Both the position numbers and the translations under genes were made by a program. Source: Thermohalobaculum sp050331335 (GTDB taxonomy: Bacteria; Pseudomonadota; Alphaproteobacteria; Rhodobacterales; Rhodobacteraceae). From it: DNA of 64,000 nucleotides. Shown here in pieces: positions 1-8,940 of the stretch. The DNA lies in contig JBHJGY010000050.1 in the NCBI GenBank assembly GCA_050331335.1, positions 20,911 through 84,910 on the forward strand, given 5' to 3'. Below the pieces are notes generated by a model that had not been told where the DNA came from, made no database searches, and was given only the letters and a program-made list of their open reading frames with translations. Positions within the stretch are counted from its first letter, which is position 1; the number at the start of each line of letters is the position of its first letter.

Positions 1-328
1 CGCCTCGAAGCTGCAGACGGCGACACACCATGTGCTGCCGCTCGCCATGCCGGGGATCCTCACGGGGTCGATCATCGCGATGGCGCAGGCCCTCGGCGAG
101 ACTGCGCCGCTGATCATCATCGGCATGAACAGCTTTATCCAGGAGCCGCCGGGCTCTCCGCTGGACAAGGGCAACGTGCTGCCCTCGCTCATCTATCTCT
201 GGAACAACAATTCCGAACGTTTGTTCGACGGTAAGACCGCCATGGCGATCGTCGTGCTGCTGATGTTCCTCATCGCGATGAACGCCCTCGCGGTGCTCCT
301 CCGCAAACAGTTCGAACGGCGCTGGTGA
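1..328 (+). CDS. pstA: Phosphate ABC transporter permease PstA, C-terminal part
   Basis: This is the end of an inner-membrane permease of the high-affinity phosphate importer PstSCAB. The reading frame is already open at the left edge, so the start lies outside the window. The visible residues contain the PstA signature around HHVLPLAMPGILTG and ALGETAPLI, which is the cytoplasmic EAA-type loop that contacts PstB. One more membrane span follows near the C-terminus (AIVVLLMFLIAMNALAVLL), then a basic tail. PstB follows 22 nt downstream, then phoU and phoB, the usual Pho order. Identification is firm; only about 108 residues can be assessed. Confidence 0.93.
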   Translation, partial: ASKLQTATHHVLPLAMPGILTGSIIAMAQALGETAPLIIIGMNSFIQEPPGSPLDKGNVLPSLIYLWNNNSERLFDGKTAMAIVVLLMFLIAMNALAVLLRKQFERRW

Positions 329-350
329 GCCCGAGAAAAGGACCTGACCG

Positions 351-1121
351 ATGGAAAATACCCACGATATCAAGATGCATTGCAAGGACGTCCACGTCTT
401 CTACGGGGACAACGAGGCGATCAAGGGCGTGACGATGGACATCGAGGACCGGACGGTCACGGCGTTCATCGGCCCCTCGGGCTGCGGCAAGTCGACCTTT
501 CTGCGTTGCCTCAACCGGATGAACGACACCATCGATGTCTGCCGCGTTACCGGCGAGATCAAGCTGGACGATCAGGACATCTACGCGCGCGACATCGATC
601 CGGTGCAGCTGCGTGCCCGGGTCGGCATGGTGTTCCAAAAAGCCAACCCGTTCCCGAAAGCGATTTACGAGAACGTCGCTTACGGGCCGAAGATCCATGG
701 TCTTGCCGACAACAAAGCCGATCTGGACGCCATCGTGGAGCAGTCACTGCGCCGTGCTGCGCTTTGGGATGAGGTGAAGGACCGGCTCGACGCTCCCGGC
801 ACCGGGTTGTCGGGCGGCCAGCAGCAGCGCCTTTGCATCGCGCGGGCCATCGCCACGGCGCCTGAGGTCCTGCTGATGGACGAGCCTTGTTCGGCGCTCG
901 ACCCGATCGCGACTTCGCAAGTGGAGGAGCTGATCCACGAGCTTCGCGAGAACTATGCCGTGGTGATCGTGACCCACTCGATGCAGCAGGCCGCCCGCGT
1001 CTCGCAGAAGACTGCGTTCTTCCATCTTGGCCTGGTGCTCGAATACGATGAAACGGGCAAGATCTTCACCAATCCCGATAACGAAAAAACCCAACAATAC
1101 ATCACCGGGCGGTTCGGCTGA
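351..1121 (+). CDS. pstB: Phosphate import ATPase PstB
   Basis: ATPase of the PstSCAB phosphate importer; it binds the cytoplasmic face of PstA/PstC and, together with PhoU, relays phosphate status to the PhoR/PhoB system. The 256-residue length is typical. Walker A is GPSGCGKST (residues 41-49), the signature motif is LSGGQQQR (153-160), and Walker B VLLMDE (173-178) is followed by the D-loop SALDP. The FLRCLNRMND segment after Walker A is characteristic of PstB. The ATG is preceded by a purine-rich stretch. It is cotranscribed with pstA and phoU by spacing. Confidence 0.97.
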   Translation: MENTHDIKMHCKDVHVFYGDNEAIKGVTMDIEDRTVTAFIGPSGCGKSTFLRCLNRMNDTIDVCRVTGEIKLDDQDIYARDIDPVQLRARVGMVFQKANPFPKAIYENVAYGPKIHGLADNKADLDAIVEQSLRRAALWDEVKDRLDAPGTGLSGGQQQRLCIARAIATAPEVLLMDEPCSALDPIATSQVEELIHELRENYAVVIVTHSMQQAARVSQKTAFFHLGLVLEYDETGKIFTNPDNEKTQQYITGRFG

Positions 1122-1170
1122 GGATGGGACGGGGGCGCCGTCCAGCGCCCTCGATTGAGGATCCGCGGCG

Positions 1171-1884
1171 ATGAGCAAACACATCGTAACTGCCTTCGAC
1201 GCGGAGCTTCAGACGATTTCCACACGCATCTCGGAGATGGGGGGGCTCGCAGAGGAGCAGCTCTCCCAGGCTCTCGAGGCGATCCGGGACCGAGACAGCG
1301 AGCTGGCGGCAGAAGTCGTCGCTGCGGACGCACGTCTAGATCGGCTGGAAGTGAAGTTCGAGGAGCTGGCCATCCAGACCCTGGCGCTGCGTCAGCCAAT
1401 GGCGAAGGATCTTCGCGAGGTCGTCGCCGCCATAAAAATCGCCTCGACGCTCGAGCGGATCGGCGATCTGGCCAAGAACATCGCGCGCCGGGCAACTTAC
1501 CTGAACGAGAACCAGCCGATTAAGGTCTCCTCGTCGATCGTTCGTATGGGGACCCAGACCCGGCTCCTGGTCTCGGAGGTGCTCGATGCCTATGCCGCGC
1601 GCGACACCGCCTTGGCCGTCTCGGTTTGGTCGCGAGATGTGGATATTGATGAGACGTACAACTCGATCTTCCGTGAGTTAATCACCTATATGATGGAAGA
1701 TCCCCATCTCATCGGACTGTGTTCGCAACTGTTGTTCGTTGCCAAGAATTTGGAGCGTATTGGTGATCACGCCACCTTCATCGCGGAGATGATCTACTTT
1801 GTGGTGGAGGGGAAACCGCTGACCGACAGTCGGCCGAAGGGCGAGCCACTTGGCGAGTTACCCCTGCCGCGCCATGGGCGATGA
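1171..1884 (+). CDS. phoU: Phosphate signalling protein PhoU
   Basis: Cytoplasmic negative regulator of the Pho response that bridges the Pst transporter and the PhoR kinase. The 237-residue protein has two tandem three-helix PhoU domains (roughly residues 15-105 and 118-210). Each carries the metal-binding E/D-rich helix pattern, seen in KIASTLERIGDLAKNIA and its second copy FVAKNLERIGDHATFIAE. The start ATG follows a GAGG-containing leader, 49 nt after pstB. phoB follows 35 nt downstream. phoR is not in the window. Confidence 0.96.
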   Translation: MSKHIVTAFDAELQTISTRISEMGGLAEEQLSQALEAIRDRDSELAAEVVAADARLDRLEVKFEELAIQTLALRQPMAKDLREVVAAIKIASTLERIGDLAKNIARRATYLNENQPIKVSSSIVRMGTQTRLLVSEVLDAYAARDTALAVSVWSRDVDIDETYNSIFRELITYMMEDPHLIGLCSQLLFVAKNLERIGDHATFIAEMIYFVVEGKPLTDSRPKGEPLGELPLPRHGR

Positions 1885-1919
1885 GGTGGGCTATTGATCG
1901 GTGAAGGAGGGAACTGACG

Positions 1920-2630
1920 ATGCCGGCCCGGGTTCTGGTGGTGGAAGACGAGGATGCGCTCTCCGCGCTGCTGGAATACAATCTCGAGAAGGAGGGCTTC
2001 GAGGTCCGCGTGAGCGCCGATGGCGAGGACGCGCTTCTCGTGATCGAAGAGGACAAGCCGGATCTCGTGCTGCTCGACTGGATGCTGCCGGGGCTCTCCG
2101 GCATCGAGATCTGCCGCCGCATCCGTGCGCGCCCGGATACCCGAGATGTGCCCGTGATCATGCTGACCGCCCGCTCCGATGAGGATGACCGCATCCGCGG
2201 GCTCGACACGGGCGCCGACGACTACCTGACCAAGCCGTTCTCGATCCCGGAGCTGACGGCGCGGGTGCGCGCGCTGTTGCGCCGCTCGCGGCCGACGCTC
2301 TCCGCTGAGGTCGCGACCTTTGGTGACCTTACGCTCGACCGCGAAACCCGCCGCGTGCGCCGGGCCGATCGCGAAGTGCATCTCGGGCCGACAGAGTTCC
2401 GCCTGCTCGACTGCCTGATGCAGCGCCCTGGGCGGGTGTTTTCCCGCGAGCAGTTGCTCGATTTGGTCTGGGGACGCGACGTTTATGTCGAGGCGCGCAC
2501 CGTCGATGTGCATGTCGGACGGCTGCGCAAGGCGCTGAATCGGCGGGGCGAGCGCGACCCGATCCGCACCGTGCGCGCGGCCGGCTACGCGCTCGACGAG
2601 ACGTATCAGAGCGCGAACCTCCGATCCTGA
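1920..2630 (+). CDS. phoB: Phosphate regulon response regulator PhoB
   Basis: OmpR-family response regulator of 236 residues; when phosphorylated it activates Pho genes. The receiver domain (1-120) has the acidic pocket EDED (residues 9-12), phospho-acceptor Asp53 in LLDWMLPG, the switch threonine in MLTARS and the conserved lysine in YLTKPF. The C-terminal winged helix contains LGPTEFRLLDCLMQRPGRVFSR and VDVHVGRLRKAL, which match PhoB. AAGGAGG sits just upstream of the ATG. Gene order supports PhoB over other OmpR members. No Pho box was found in the short leader, so its promoter probably lies upstream of the window. Confidence 0.95.
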   Translation: MPARVLVVEDEDALSALLEYNLEKEGFEVRVSADGEDALLVIEEDKPDLVLLDWMLPGLSGIEICRRIRARPDTRDVPVIMLTARSDEDDRIRGLDTGADDYLTKPFSIPELTARVRALLRRSRPTLSAEVATFGDLTLDRETRRVRRADREVHLGPTEFRLLDCLMQRPGRVFSREQLLDLVWGRDVYVEARTVDVHVGRLRKALNRRGERDPIRTVRAAGYALDETYQSANLRS

Positions 2631-2672
2631 AGCGCGCCTGAGGCCAGGGTCAGAGACTGGGGCAGCAGCGGC

Positions 2673-3260
2673 TTAGCGGCTGGCGCGGGATCGGTCGCGC
2701 CGGGCCGACATCGGCTGAAACGCCACCGCCACATGGTGCTTGCAGTAGGGTTTGCCAGGCACCGCCGGCAGGCCGCAGAAGTGGAAGCCATCCTCGGCGG
2801 GGTCACCGATCGGCCATTTGCAGGTCCGCTCGGTCAGCTCCAAAAGGTCGAGCTTTTTCGCCATTTTTTCGATCTCCGCTAAGGTGACGCGGGCCGCTTC
2901 CTCTTCCGGGGTCGGCTGCCCGGGAGCTCGCGGCAGGCTCGGATCCCGGGGGGCGGGCACGGTGGTGCGCGGCGCCTCCTCCGCAGTGCTCTCCGCGGGA
3001 GGCGGCGCGTCTGGCTCGGCCGCTGGCTCTGGCGCTTCGCTGGCCGCGGCGGGCTCTGGCGCTGCCGTCTCTTGCGCCGCTCCATCCTCGGGGCCACGGG
3101 TGGCCTCCCCGCTCGAGCGATGCGAGAGGCCGAGCCGGTGGACCTTGCCGATGACCGCGTTTCGCGTCACGCCGCCGAGCTGCTTGGCGATTTGGCTCGC
3201 GCTCATGCCCTCGGCCCAAAACTCCTTGAGCTTCTCCACCCGCTCGTCCGTCCAGGTCAT
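2673..3260 (-). CDS. gcrA: GcrA family cell cycle regulator
   Basis: GcrA is an alphaproteobacterial transcription factor that contacts sigma-70 and recognises CcrM-methylated GANTC sites. The 195-residue protein opens with the diagnostic HTH: MTWTDERVEKLKEFWAEG then SASQIAKQLGG and TRNAVIGKVHRLGL (residues 1-45). A long Ala/Pro/Glu-rich linker (about 50-130) follows, then the C-terminal sigma-binding region with Cys/His-rich TCKWPIGDP, FCGLP and YCKHH. The ATG at 3260 is chosen because the family begins at MxWTDER. The gene converges on phoB and diverges from the ABC-2 permease across 100 bp. This is the strongest taxonomic marker in the window. Confidence 0.96.
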   Translation of the reverse strand: MTWTDERVEKLKEFWAEGMSASQIAKQLGGVTRNAVIGKVHRLGLSHRSSGEATRGPEDGAAQETAAPEPAAASEAPEPAAEPDAPPPAESTAEEAPRTTVPAPRDPSLPRAPGQPTPEEEAARVTLAEIEKMAKKLDLLELTERTCKWPIGDPAEDGFHFCGLPAVPGKPYCKHHVAVAFQPMSARRDRSRASR

Positions 3261-3360
3261 ATCCAACTCCCCTCGTCTGCGGCGTCGGGCACGCCCTCGC
3301 CCCCCGGCATCCGCGTCGATATAGTATTGGCGCGGGTACGGCAAACAATGGAGGCCGCTG

Positions 3361-4164
3361 ATGTCGGGACGGGTGGCGATGGGGCGTCGGCGCTTCGGGC
3401 GGGTCAATTGGCTCGGCCTCGCAACATTGGCGGAGCGCGAGGTGCGCAGGTTTATGGCGGTTTCGACCCAAACATTGCTCGCCCCGGTGGTGACGGCGAT
3501 CTTGTTCCTGATGGTCTTCACGCTGGCCTTCGGCGAGGGGCGTACCGGGATGGCTGGGCTGTCTTTCGAGGTCTTCATTGCGCCCGGCATCCTGATGATG
3601 ACGGTGATCCAAAACGCCTTCGCGAACACCTCGTCCTCGCTGCTGATCGCCAAAGTCCAGGGCAACATCGTCGACACCCTGATGCCGCCGCTCTCGCCCG
3701 GGGAGATTTTGGCTGGCTATCTGCTGGGCGGTCTCGCACGGGGTTTGGTCTGTGCCGCCGCCGTTGCGGTGCTCGTGTTCCCAGCGGTCGGGGTGGGGTT
3801 CGCGCATCCGCTCTGGGCGTTGAGCTTCGCCGTCGTCGGCAGCCTGTTGATGGCGATCGTCGGGCTGCTTACTGCGATCTACGCCGAGAAATTCGATCAG
3901 ATGGCGGCGATCACCAATTTTATCGTGACGCCTTTGTCTTTCCTGTCCGGCACCTTCTACTCCATCGATCGGTTGCCGGAGCCGTTCTACACGCTCTCGC
4001 ATCTCAATCCGATTTTCTATCTGATCGATGGCTTCCGGTACGGGGCCCTCGGCGTGTCCGACAGCAATCCCTGGCTGGGGATGGCCGTTTCGCTCGGCGC
4101 CAGCTGTTTGCTCATCTGGGTCGGGCTGCGGTGGCTCGCCCAGGGTTACCGGCTCAAGAGCTGA
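3361..4164 (+). CDS. ABC-2 type transporter permease
   Basis: A 267-residue inner-membrane permease of the ABC-2 superfamily. It has an N-terminal cytoplasmic segment, about six predicted membrane spans, and the family's C-terminal sequence around TPLSFLSGTFYSIDRLPEPF, then HLNPIFYLIDGFRYG, which matches polysaccharide/drug exporters of the NodJ/YadH type. No ATPase partner lies next to it in this window, so it presumably pairs with one encoded elsewhere. It diverges from gcrA and its last 11 nt overlap the end of the convergent lysR gene. The substrate cannot be inferred. Confidence 0.88.
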   Translation: MSGRVAMGRRRFGRVNWLGLATLAEREVRRFMAVSTQTLLAPVVTAILFLMVFTLAFGEGRTGMAGLSFEVFIAPGILMMTVIQNAFANTSSSLLIAKVQGNIVDTLMPPLSPGEILAGYLLGGLARGLVCAAAVAVLVFPAVGVGFAHPLWALSFAVVGSLLMAIVGLLTAIYAEKFDQMAAITNFIVTPLSFLSGTFYSIDRLPEPFYTLSHLNPIFYLIDGFRYGALGVSDSNPWLGMAVSLGASCLLIWVGLRWLAQGYRLKS

Positions 4165-5047
4165 GGACCGTGCCGCCATCAGCGTCGCAGGCGCCGATCA
4201 GCGCGGCATGGAGCGCATCGATGAAACGCAAACGGACGCTGTCGGGGCGCACCAGGGTCCCGATGGCCCGTTTGGCCGGGGGCTCGCCGAGGGTCAGCAT
4301 CCGCAGGCCCGCAGGCAGGGGGCGGTCGCGAAACGGCTCCGGCACGACCGAAACCCCGAGACCGTGAAGCACCATGGAGAGTACGCCCTCGAGGGTGTCG
4401 ATCTCCATACAAGTCACGGGGTTCACGCCGATCTGTGCCATGCTCGTCTCCACCAGTGCCGCGACCCGTGCTTCCCGGTTGAAACGCACATAGGGGTTTG
4501 CGGCCAGCAGCGCGGCGGCATCGTCGCCCGTGGCGCTTTCTGGCGCGATGAGGACCAAGCGTTGGGTGCAAAACTGGCGAAACAACAAGTCTGTCCCAAC
4601 GCTCTCGGGCTCTGTGCAGACGGCGACATCGATCCTGCCATGGCGGACGGCGGTCTCCAGCTCATGGGTCAGCGCTGTGGTCAGATGGACGGTGAGATCC
4701 GGGCGACCTTTTCTCAGCGCCACGAGGGCGCGCGGTAGGATGCCCGCCACGAGGGTGTGCACGCAGCCCACGCGCAAAAGCCCCGCGTCTTCGGGTCGGC
4801 GCAGGCTGTCGGACAGCCGCTCCCAGGCGGCGATGACGTCCCGCGCCCGATCCACGACCCCACGCCCGTCGGGGGTCAGGGCGGGCGGCCTGCGGCTGCG
4901 GTCGAACAGGGTGAGCCCGGTCTCCTCTTCGAGGCCGCGCATTTGAAGCGACACGCCAGAGATCGACAGGCCGAGCGCACGCGCGGCGCCTGCGAAGCTG
5001 CCATGATCGGCGATAGCGAGCAATGTGTAGAGTGTGCGGATATCCAT
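4154..5047 (-). CDS. LysR family transcriptional regulator
   Basis: Classical LysR-type regulator of 297 residues. The N-terminal winged HTH is MDIRTLYTLLAIADHGSF, then AARALGLSISGVSLQMRGLE (residues 1-60), followed by a linker helix and a two-lobed periplasmic-binding-type effector domain (about 90-290). The ATG at 5047 is preceded by AAGGA at good spacing; the in-frame TTG six bases upstream is less likely. It lies 21 nt downstream of the TauE-like gene and in line with the TctABC genes, so it probably regulates this transport cluster. The effector is unknown. Confidence 0.9.
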   Translation of the reverse strand: MDIRTLYTLLAIADHGSFAGAARALGLSISGVSLQMRGLEEETGLTLFDRSRRPPALTPDGRGVVDRARDVIAAWERLSDSLRRPEDAGLLRVGCVHTLVAGILPRALVALRKGRPDLTVHLTTALTHELETAVRHGRIDVAVCTEPESVGTDLLFRQFCTQRLVLIAPESATGDDAAALLAANPYVRFNREARVAALVETSMAQIGVNPVTCMEIDTLEGVLSMVLHGLGVSVVPEPFRDRPLPAGLRMLTLGEPPAKRAIGTLVRPDSVRLRFIDALHAALIGACDADGGTVLSS

Positions 5048-5068
5048 ATGCAATTCCTTACTGGCCCG

Positions 5069-5833
5069 TTAGATCACGTTTAGTCCACGCAGGCTGAAAT
5101 TGGCGCCGAGGCAAAAGAGGCCGACGAGAACGGCCCGCCGGAAGGCCTCCGCCGCGAGGCGGCGGGCGAGCCGTGTCCCGAGCCACATCCCCAACAGCGC
5201 GGACGGAACGCAGAGCAACGCAAGGAGCGTTCGGCCCCAGTCGAGGAAGCCGACCGAAGCGAAGCCGCCCGCCACCAACGCGCCCGAGACGACGAAGAGA
5301 AACCCCAGGGTTGCGCGGAAGAGCGCTTGGTCCAGCTTGAGGGCCATCAGGTAGATGACGAAGACGGGCCCGTTGGCAGCGGTAAGCGCGCCCACGATCC
5401 CTGCAGCAAAGCCGGTTCCGATCCCGGCTGCGCGCTCTTGGGTGGGTTTGATCGGAAGCACCCATCCCGAGACCGACAGCGTGCAGAACACCATGATGAA
5501 GATGCCTAGGACCAGCGTCAGGGTGTCGGGCGGGATCGATTTGACGAGGAGCGCGCCGAGCGCCACGCCGACGGCGAGCGGCGGGAGCATGGGCCAGAAT
5601 CGTGCGACCGCCTCGCGCCCGCGGCCCGAGCCCCAGAGCTGGCCCAAATTGGTGATGGGCTGAACGATGGTGTTGATCGCGAGCGCCATATCGACCGGGA
5701 TGACCAGTGGAAGGAGCGAGATCGTCGCCAGCGGGAGCCCGAAGCCGAGTCCGCCCTTGATAAAGCCGCCGAAGACGAAGATCGCCAGCACAGGCACGAA
5801 GGCGTGCGCATCGAGGCCCGCGGGCAACGCCAT
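5069..5833 (-). CDS. TauE/SafE family permease (TSUP)
   Basis: Inner-membrane protein of 254 residues with the duplicated TauE/SafE architecture: about eight hydrophobic spans and the glycine-rich motifs GGFIKGGLGFGLPL near residue 23 and GTGFAAGIVGALTAANGPVFVIY near 140. TSUP family members export sulfite, sulfoacetate or other small organic anions. Its start lies 4 nt downstream of the tctA stop and it precedes lysR, so it belongs to the same minus-strand transcription unit. Whether it exports a breakdown product of the cluster's substrate or imports a co-substrate cannot be decided from sequence. Confidence 0.88.
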   Translation of the reverse strand: MALPAGLDAHAFVPVLAIFVFGGFIKGGLGFGLPLATISLLPLVIPVDMALAINTIVQPITNLGQLWGSGRGREAVARFWPMLPPLAVGVALGALLVKSIPPDTLTLVLGIFIMVFCTLSVSGWVLPIKPTQERAAGIGTGFAAGIVGALTAANGPVFVIYLMALKLDQALFRATLGFLFVVSGALVAGGFASVGFLDWGRTLLALLCVPSALLGMWLGTRLARRLAAEAFRRAVLVGLFCLGANFSLRGLNVI

Positions 5834-5837
5834 GCGG

Positions 5838-7316
5838 TTAGCGCCCGCCGCGGCGCAGGCCCGTCAAAACGAAGACGAGGCTGAGCGCCGTGAGCGACCA
5901 GAACACCCAGGTGATCGGGCTCCGGAAAAACACCCAAAAATCATCCGCCGGGTCGAGGATGGCGAGGCGGAAATTCGTCTCGAGCAGCGGGCCGAGGATG
6001 AAGGCGATCAGAAACGGCGCCGCCGGCACCCGAAGCAGCAAGAACGCATAGCCGACAAGGCCCATCAGGAACATCACGCCAATGTCGAAGGTGTTGTTGT
6101 TGACCGCATAGACGCCGAACACCGACAGCACCAGCACCGAGGGCATGACGATGGCCTTGGGGATCTCTGCGATCAGCCGGAAGCCGCGGGTCGCAATGAA
6201 GCCGATCACAAGGAGCAGTGCTGAGGAGAGCATGAGCCCGAGGAAGATCGCATAAACGAGCGCGCCGTTGGTTTGGAACAAGAGCGGGCCGGGCTGAAGA
6301 TTATGGATCTGGAAGGCGCCGATGATGATCGCCGTGATCACGTCGCCCGGCACCCCGAGTGCAAGGAGCGGGATCAGCGTGGCGCCAGCGACCCCGTTAT
6401 TTCCGGCCTCCGCAGCCGCCACGCCTTCGATCTCGCCCTTGCCGAAATGGGCCTTACGCGGCGAGGTTCGCCGGGCTTCGGAATAGGCGAGGAAGGCCGC
6501 CGGCGCTGCGCCGATGCCCGGGATCGAGCCCATCACCACCCCGATGCCGGAGCCGCGCAGGATCGAGGGCAGGCAACGCCGCAGATCGGCCCATGACGCT
6601 GTGCTGCCGCCCACGGCGCGCACGCGGCCCGCGCGCTCACTGGGTCGGTAGAGATAGGCAAAGACTTCCGGCAGCGCGAAGAGACCCACGAGGACGGCGA
6701 TGAAGTTGAGCCCGCCCTGGAGATTGGCGTCGCCATAGGAGAAGCGGTCGGTGCCGACGATCTGGTCCAGCCCCACGGTCGCGAGCAGGAGCCCCAGGAG
6801 GCCGGAGACCACTCCCTTGAGCAGGCTGTCGCCGGAGACGCCCGCGATGATCGTGAGGGAAAAGAGGATGAGGGTGAAAATCTCCGGCGGACCGAAGCCC
6901 AGCGCGAGCGAGGCGAGCCAACCGGCGGCGAGGATCAGCGCCAAGTTGGAGACGAAGTCGGCGATGCAGGAGGCGTAAAGCGCCATGGTGAGCGCCCGCC
7001 CGGCTTCACCCCTCTCCGCCATCGGATAGCCGTCCAGCGTGGTGGCAGAGGAGGCCGGGGTCCCTGGTGTCTTGATCAGGATTGCCGGGATCGAGCCGCC
7101 GAAGATCCCGCCCTTGTAGACGCCCAGAAGCAGCAGGATGCCGGTGATGGGCGCCAGCGCGAAGGTGAAGGGAAGCGTGATCGCCACGGCCATCGTGGCC
7201 GACATGCCCGGGATCGCCCCGCCGATGACGCCCGCGACAAGGCCGATGGCGAGCGCCGCGATGCTCTCCCACTGGGCGATCAGCTCGAAGGATTGGGCGA
7301 GGGTGTCAAAACTCAT
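5838..7316 (-). CDS. tctA: Tripartite tricarboxylate transporter large permease TctA
   Basis: Large membrane subunit (492 residues) of a TTT-family transporter, which takes up tricarboxylates and related organic acids using the periplasmic protein TctC. Family motifs are clear: GVIGGAIPGMSATMAVAITLPF (split at the conserved glycines), GGIFGGSIPAILIKTPGTP and the repeat-related VMGSIPGIGAAPAAFLAYSEA, with about eleven hydrophobic segments. The ATG at 7316 gives the normal N-terminus MSFDTLAQSFELI; frames further upstream lack a sensible start and overlap tctB. It lies 19 nt after the tctB stop and 4 nt before the TauE-like gene. Confidence 0.95.
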   Translation of the reverse strand: MSFDTLAQSFELIAQWESIAALAIGLVAGVIGGAIPGMSATMAVAITLPFTFALAPITGILLLLGVYKGGIFGGSIPAILIKTPGTPASSATTLDGYPMAERGEAGRALTMALYASCIADFVSNLALILAAGWLASLALGFGPPEIFTLILFSLTIIAGVSGDSLLKGVVSGLLGLLLATVGLDQIVGTDRFSYGDANLQGGLNFIAVLVGLFALPEVFAYLYRPSERAGRVRAVGGSTASWADLRRCLPSILRGSGIGVVMGSIPGIGAAPAAFLAYSEARRTSPRKAHFGKGEIEGVAAAEAGNNGVAGATLIPLLALGVPGDVITAIIIGAFQIHNLQPGPLLFQTNGALVYAIFLGLMLSSALLLVIGFIATRGFRLIAEIPKAIVMPSVLVLSVFGVYAVNNNTFDIGVMFLMGLVGYAFLLLRVPAAPFLIAFILGPLLETNFRLAILDPADDFWVFFRSPITWVFWSLTALSLVFVLTGLRRGGR

Positions 7317-7335
7317 CTGGCGCGCTGGCTCCGGG

Positions 7336-7827
7336 TCATGGCAGGCGGATGAAGATCCCCTGAGGGATCGGGACGCCGGCAAAATGCGAGAAGAAGCCGT
7401 AGAGCAGCAGGGGCAGCAGCGCACCGACGAGGAGCGCCACCCAGAGCGGTCGGGCCCGGATCAGCAGGGCGATCGCCCAAAAGCCGAGCAGTGAAGTCCA
7501 GACCATGCCGAAGGTGCCGACACCGAAGGCCAAGCCCAGCAGAACCGCGCCCAGCCCCACTAGTCGCATGAGGCCGGGTGCGGAGGCGGCTTGCGTGGCA
7601 TCGTCGCCGGGCTCGGGGGCGGGGTCGGCCAGGTAGGTCGCAAGCCCAAGGCCTGCCCCAGCCGCGAGAAGGCAACTGGCGATCACAGTCGGCCACAGAT
7701 CACCGCGCAAGATCCAGGGCAGGCCAGGGCCGACCACCACGCCTTCGGGGATCACAACGCTCAACAGCGCGAGCGCAAGCGCCACCGTGCCCAAGGCCAA
7801 GAGGCGGGTTCGCGCGCGGGCGGTCAT
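7336..7827 (-). CDS. tctB: Tripartite tricarboxylate transporter small permease TctB
   Basis: Small membrane subunit of the TTT transporter, 163 residues with four predicted transmembrane helices (about 8-30, 40-63, 90-125, 128-150). TctB sequences are poorly conserved. The assignment rests on length, topology and position between tctC and tctA on the same strand. An Asp/Glu/Pro-rich loop (near residue 70) separates helices 2 and 3. A 144-nt gap containing a strong stem-loop separates it from tctC, so its expression may be set lower than that of the binding protein. Confidence 0.88.
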   Translation of the reverse strand: MTARARTRLLALGTVALALALLSVVIPEGVVVGPGLPWILRGDLWPTVIASCLLAAGAGLGLATYLADPAPEPGDDATQAASAPGLMRLVGLGAVLLGLAFGVGTFGMVWTSLLGFWAIALLIRARPLWVALLVGALLPLLLYGFFSHFAGVPIPQGIFIRLP

Positions 7828-7899
7828 TTGGCTGTCGGCTCTTGCCGCGGTGGGGCTGCGCGCATGGCGCGGTCTCCGGGTCGATATGGGAATGTTCTT

Positions 7900-7922
7900 G
7901 GGCTTCCCAGAGCGGGAAGCCC
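7900..7922 (-). promoter_or_regulatory. Stem-loop between tctC and tctB
   Basis: A perfect 9-bp inverted repeat (GGGCTTCCC, 5-nt loop, GGGAAGCCC) lies 49 nt downstream of the tctC stop, within the tctC-tctB gap. There is no U-tract, so it is more likely an mRNA-stabilising or processing hairpin, or a partial attenuator, than a strong intrinsic terminator. Similar hairpins occur at the other two binding-protein/permease junctions in this window. Confidence 0.65.
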
Positions 7923-7971
7923 CCTGGGAGGGCAGGCCGCGGACGGGGTGCCAGCGGCCTCGGGCATCGGC

Positions 7972-8940
7972 TCAGGGAATGCGCATCCCAAGTTCATCGA
8001 CGAGGCCCCGGAAGACCTCGTATTGACCTTGGATGAAGCTCTGGCTCTCAGCGGGGTCCATCAAGCGGATCACCGAGCCGCGGGCTTCCATCGCCGAGAC
8101 GAAGCCCTCATCGGCGGTCACCTCGGCGAGCCAGCCGCGCCAGCTCTCGCCCACCTCGGCCGGGATCCCCGCCGGCCCGGCGATCCCAGTCCAGCCGACG
8201 AGCTGTTCGAGCTCCGGATGGCCGAGCGAGGCCGCGGTCGGCGCATCAAAGCCCTCGACCGGTTCGGCGGTGGTGACCATGAGCGGGACGAGCTGCTCGT
8301 TGGCGATGAAGCTCGCGAGCGCCGAGGAGTTGGTGCAGATGAAGGTGGCGGTGCCGGAGAGCACCGCAGTCGCCGCAGCACCGCCGCCCTGCATCGGGAT
8401 GTGGATGGCGGCGGTCAACGGGTCCTCGATGCCGAAGCTCTTGAGCACCATTGCGCCCGCGATGTGCAGCAGGGAGCCAACGCCCGAGGAGGAGTAGGTC
8501 ACGGTGCCCGGGGCGGATTTCACCCGCTCGATGAGAGCCGCCATGCTGTCGATCCCGCTATCCGGGCGCACGGCGCAGGCCACCGGGTTGATCTCGTAGA
8601 CCCCGACAAACTCGAAATCCTCGAGCGTGTAGGGCAGCGACGCCTTCATCGCGGGGTTCACCGTGTGGGAGCCGACGCGGGCGAAGAGCATGGTGTAGCC
8701 GTCCGCATCGGCGTTCTTGACCGAGACCGAGCCGGTCGCGCCGCCGGCGCCCGTGCGGTTGATCATGACGACGGGCTCTGGAACCAGCGCAGAGAGCGGC
8801 TCAGACATGGTGCGCGCCGAGATATCCGTCGCGCCGCCCGCGCCGTAGGGGATCACCATGGTGATCGTGCGCTCAGGGTACTCTGCCGCTGCGGCTGTGG
8901 CGACCAAGACGGCCGCGACGCCGGTCAGGATGCTCTTCAT
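7972..8940 (-). CDS. tctC: Tripartite tricarboxylate transporter substrate-binding protein TctC (Bug family)
   Basis: Periplasmic solute-binding protein of 322 residues. The signal peptide MKSILTGVAAVLVATAAAAE is followed by the Bug-family start YPERTITMVIPYGAGGATDISAR, whose glycine-rich loop binds the ligand carboxylate. The second family motif NRTGAGGATGSVSVKNADADGYT (glycine-rich with trailing DGYT) is also present. It supplies substrate to TctAB downstream. Bug proteins bind citrate, tartrate, glutamate, aromatic acids and others, so the ligand is not predictable. The neighbouring fumarase/tartrate dehydratase and SDH-like genes suggest a dicarboxylate. Confidence 0.94.
   Translation of the reverse strand: MKSILTGVAAVLVATAAAAEYPERTITMVIPYGAGGATDISARTMSEPLSALVPEPVVMINRTGAGGATGSVSVKNADADGYTMLFARVGSHTVNPAMKASLPYTLEDFEFVGVYEINPVACAVRPDSGIDSMAALIERVKSAPGTVTYSSSGVGSLLHIAGAMVLKSFGIEDPLTAAIHIPMQGGGAAATAVLSGTATFICTNSSALASFIANEQLVPLMVTTAEPVEGFDAPTAASLGHPELEQLVGWTGIAGPAGIPAEVGESWRGWLAEVTADEGFVSAMEARGSVIRLMDPAESQSFIQGQYEVFRGLVDELGMRIP

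Noticed and set aside
1..2630. Pho box search upstream of phoU and phoB
   Set aside because: No CTGTCAT-like direct repeats were seen in these short gaps; the operon promoter should lie left of the window.
2803..4179. 458-residue minus-strand open frame
   Set aside because: It overlaps gcrA and the ABC-2 permease on other frames, has arginine/glutamine-rich shadow composition and no family motif.
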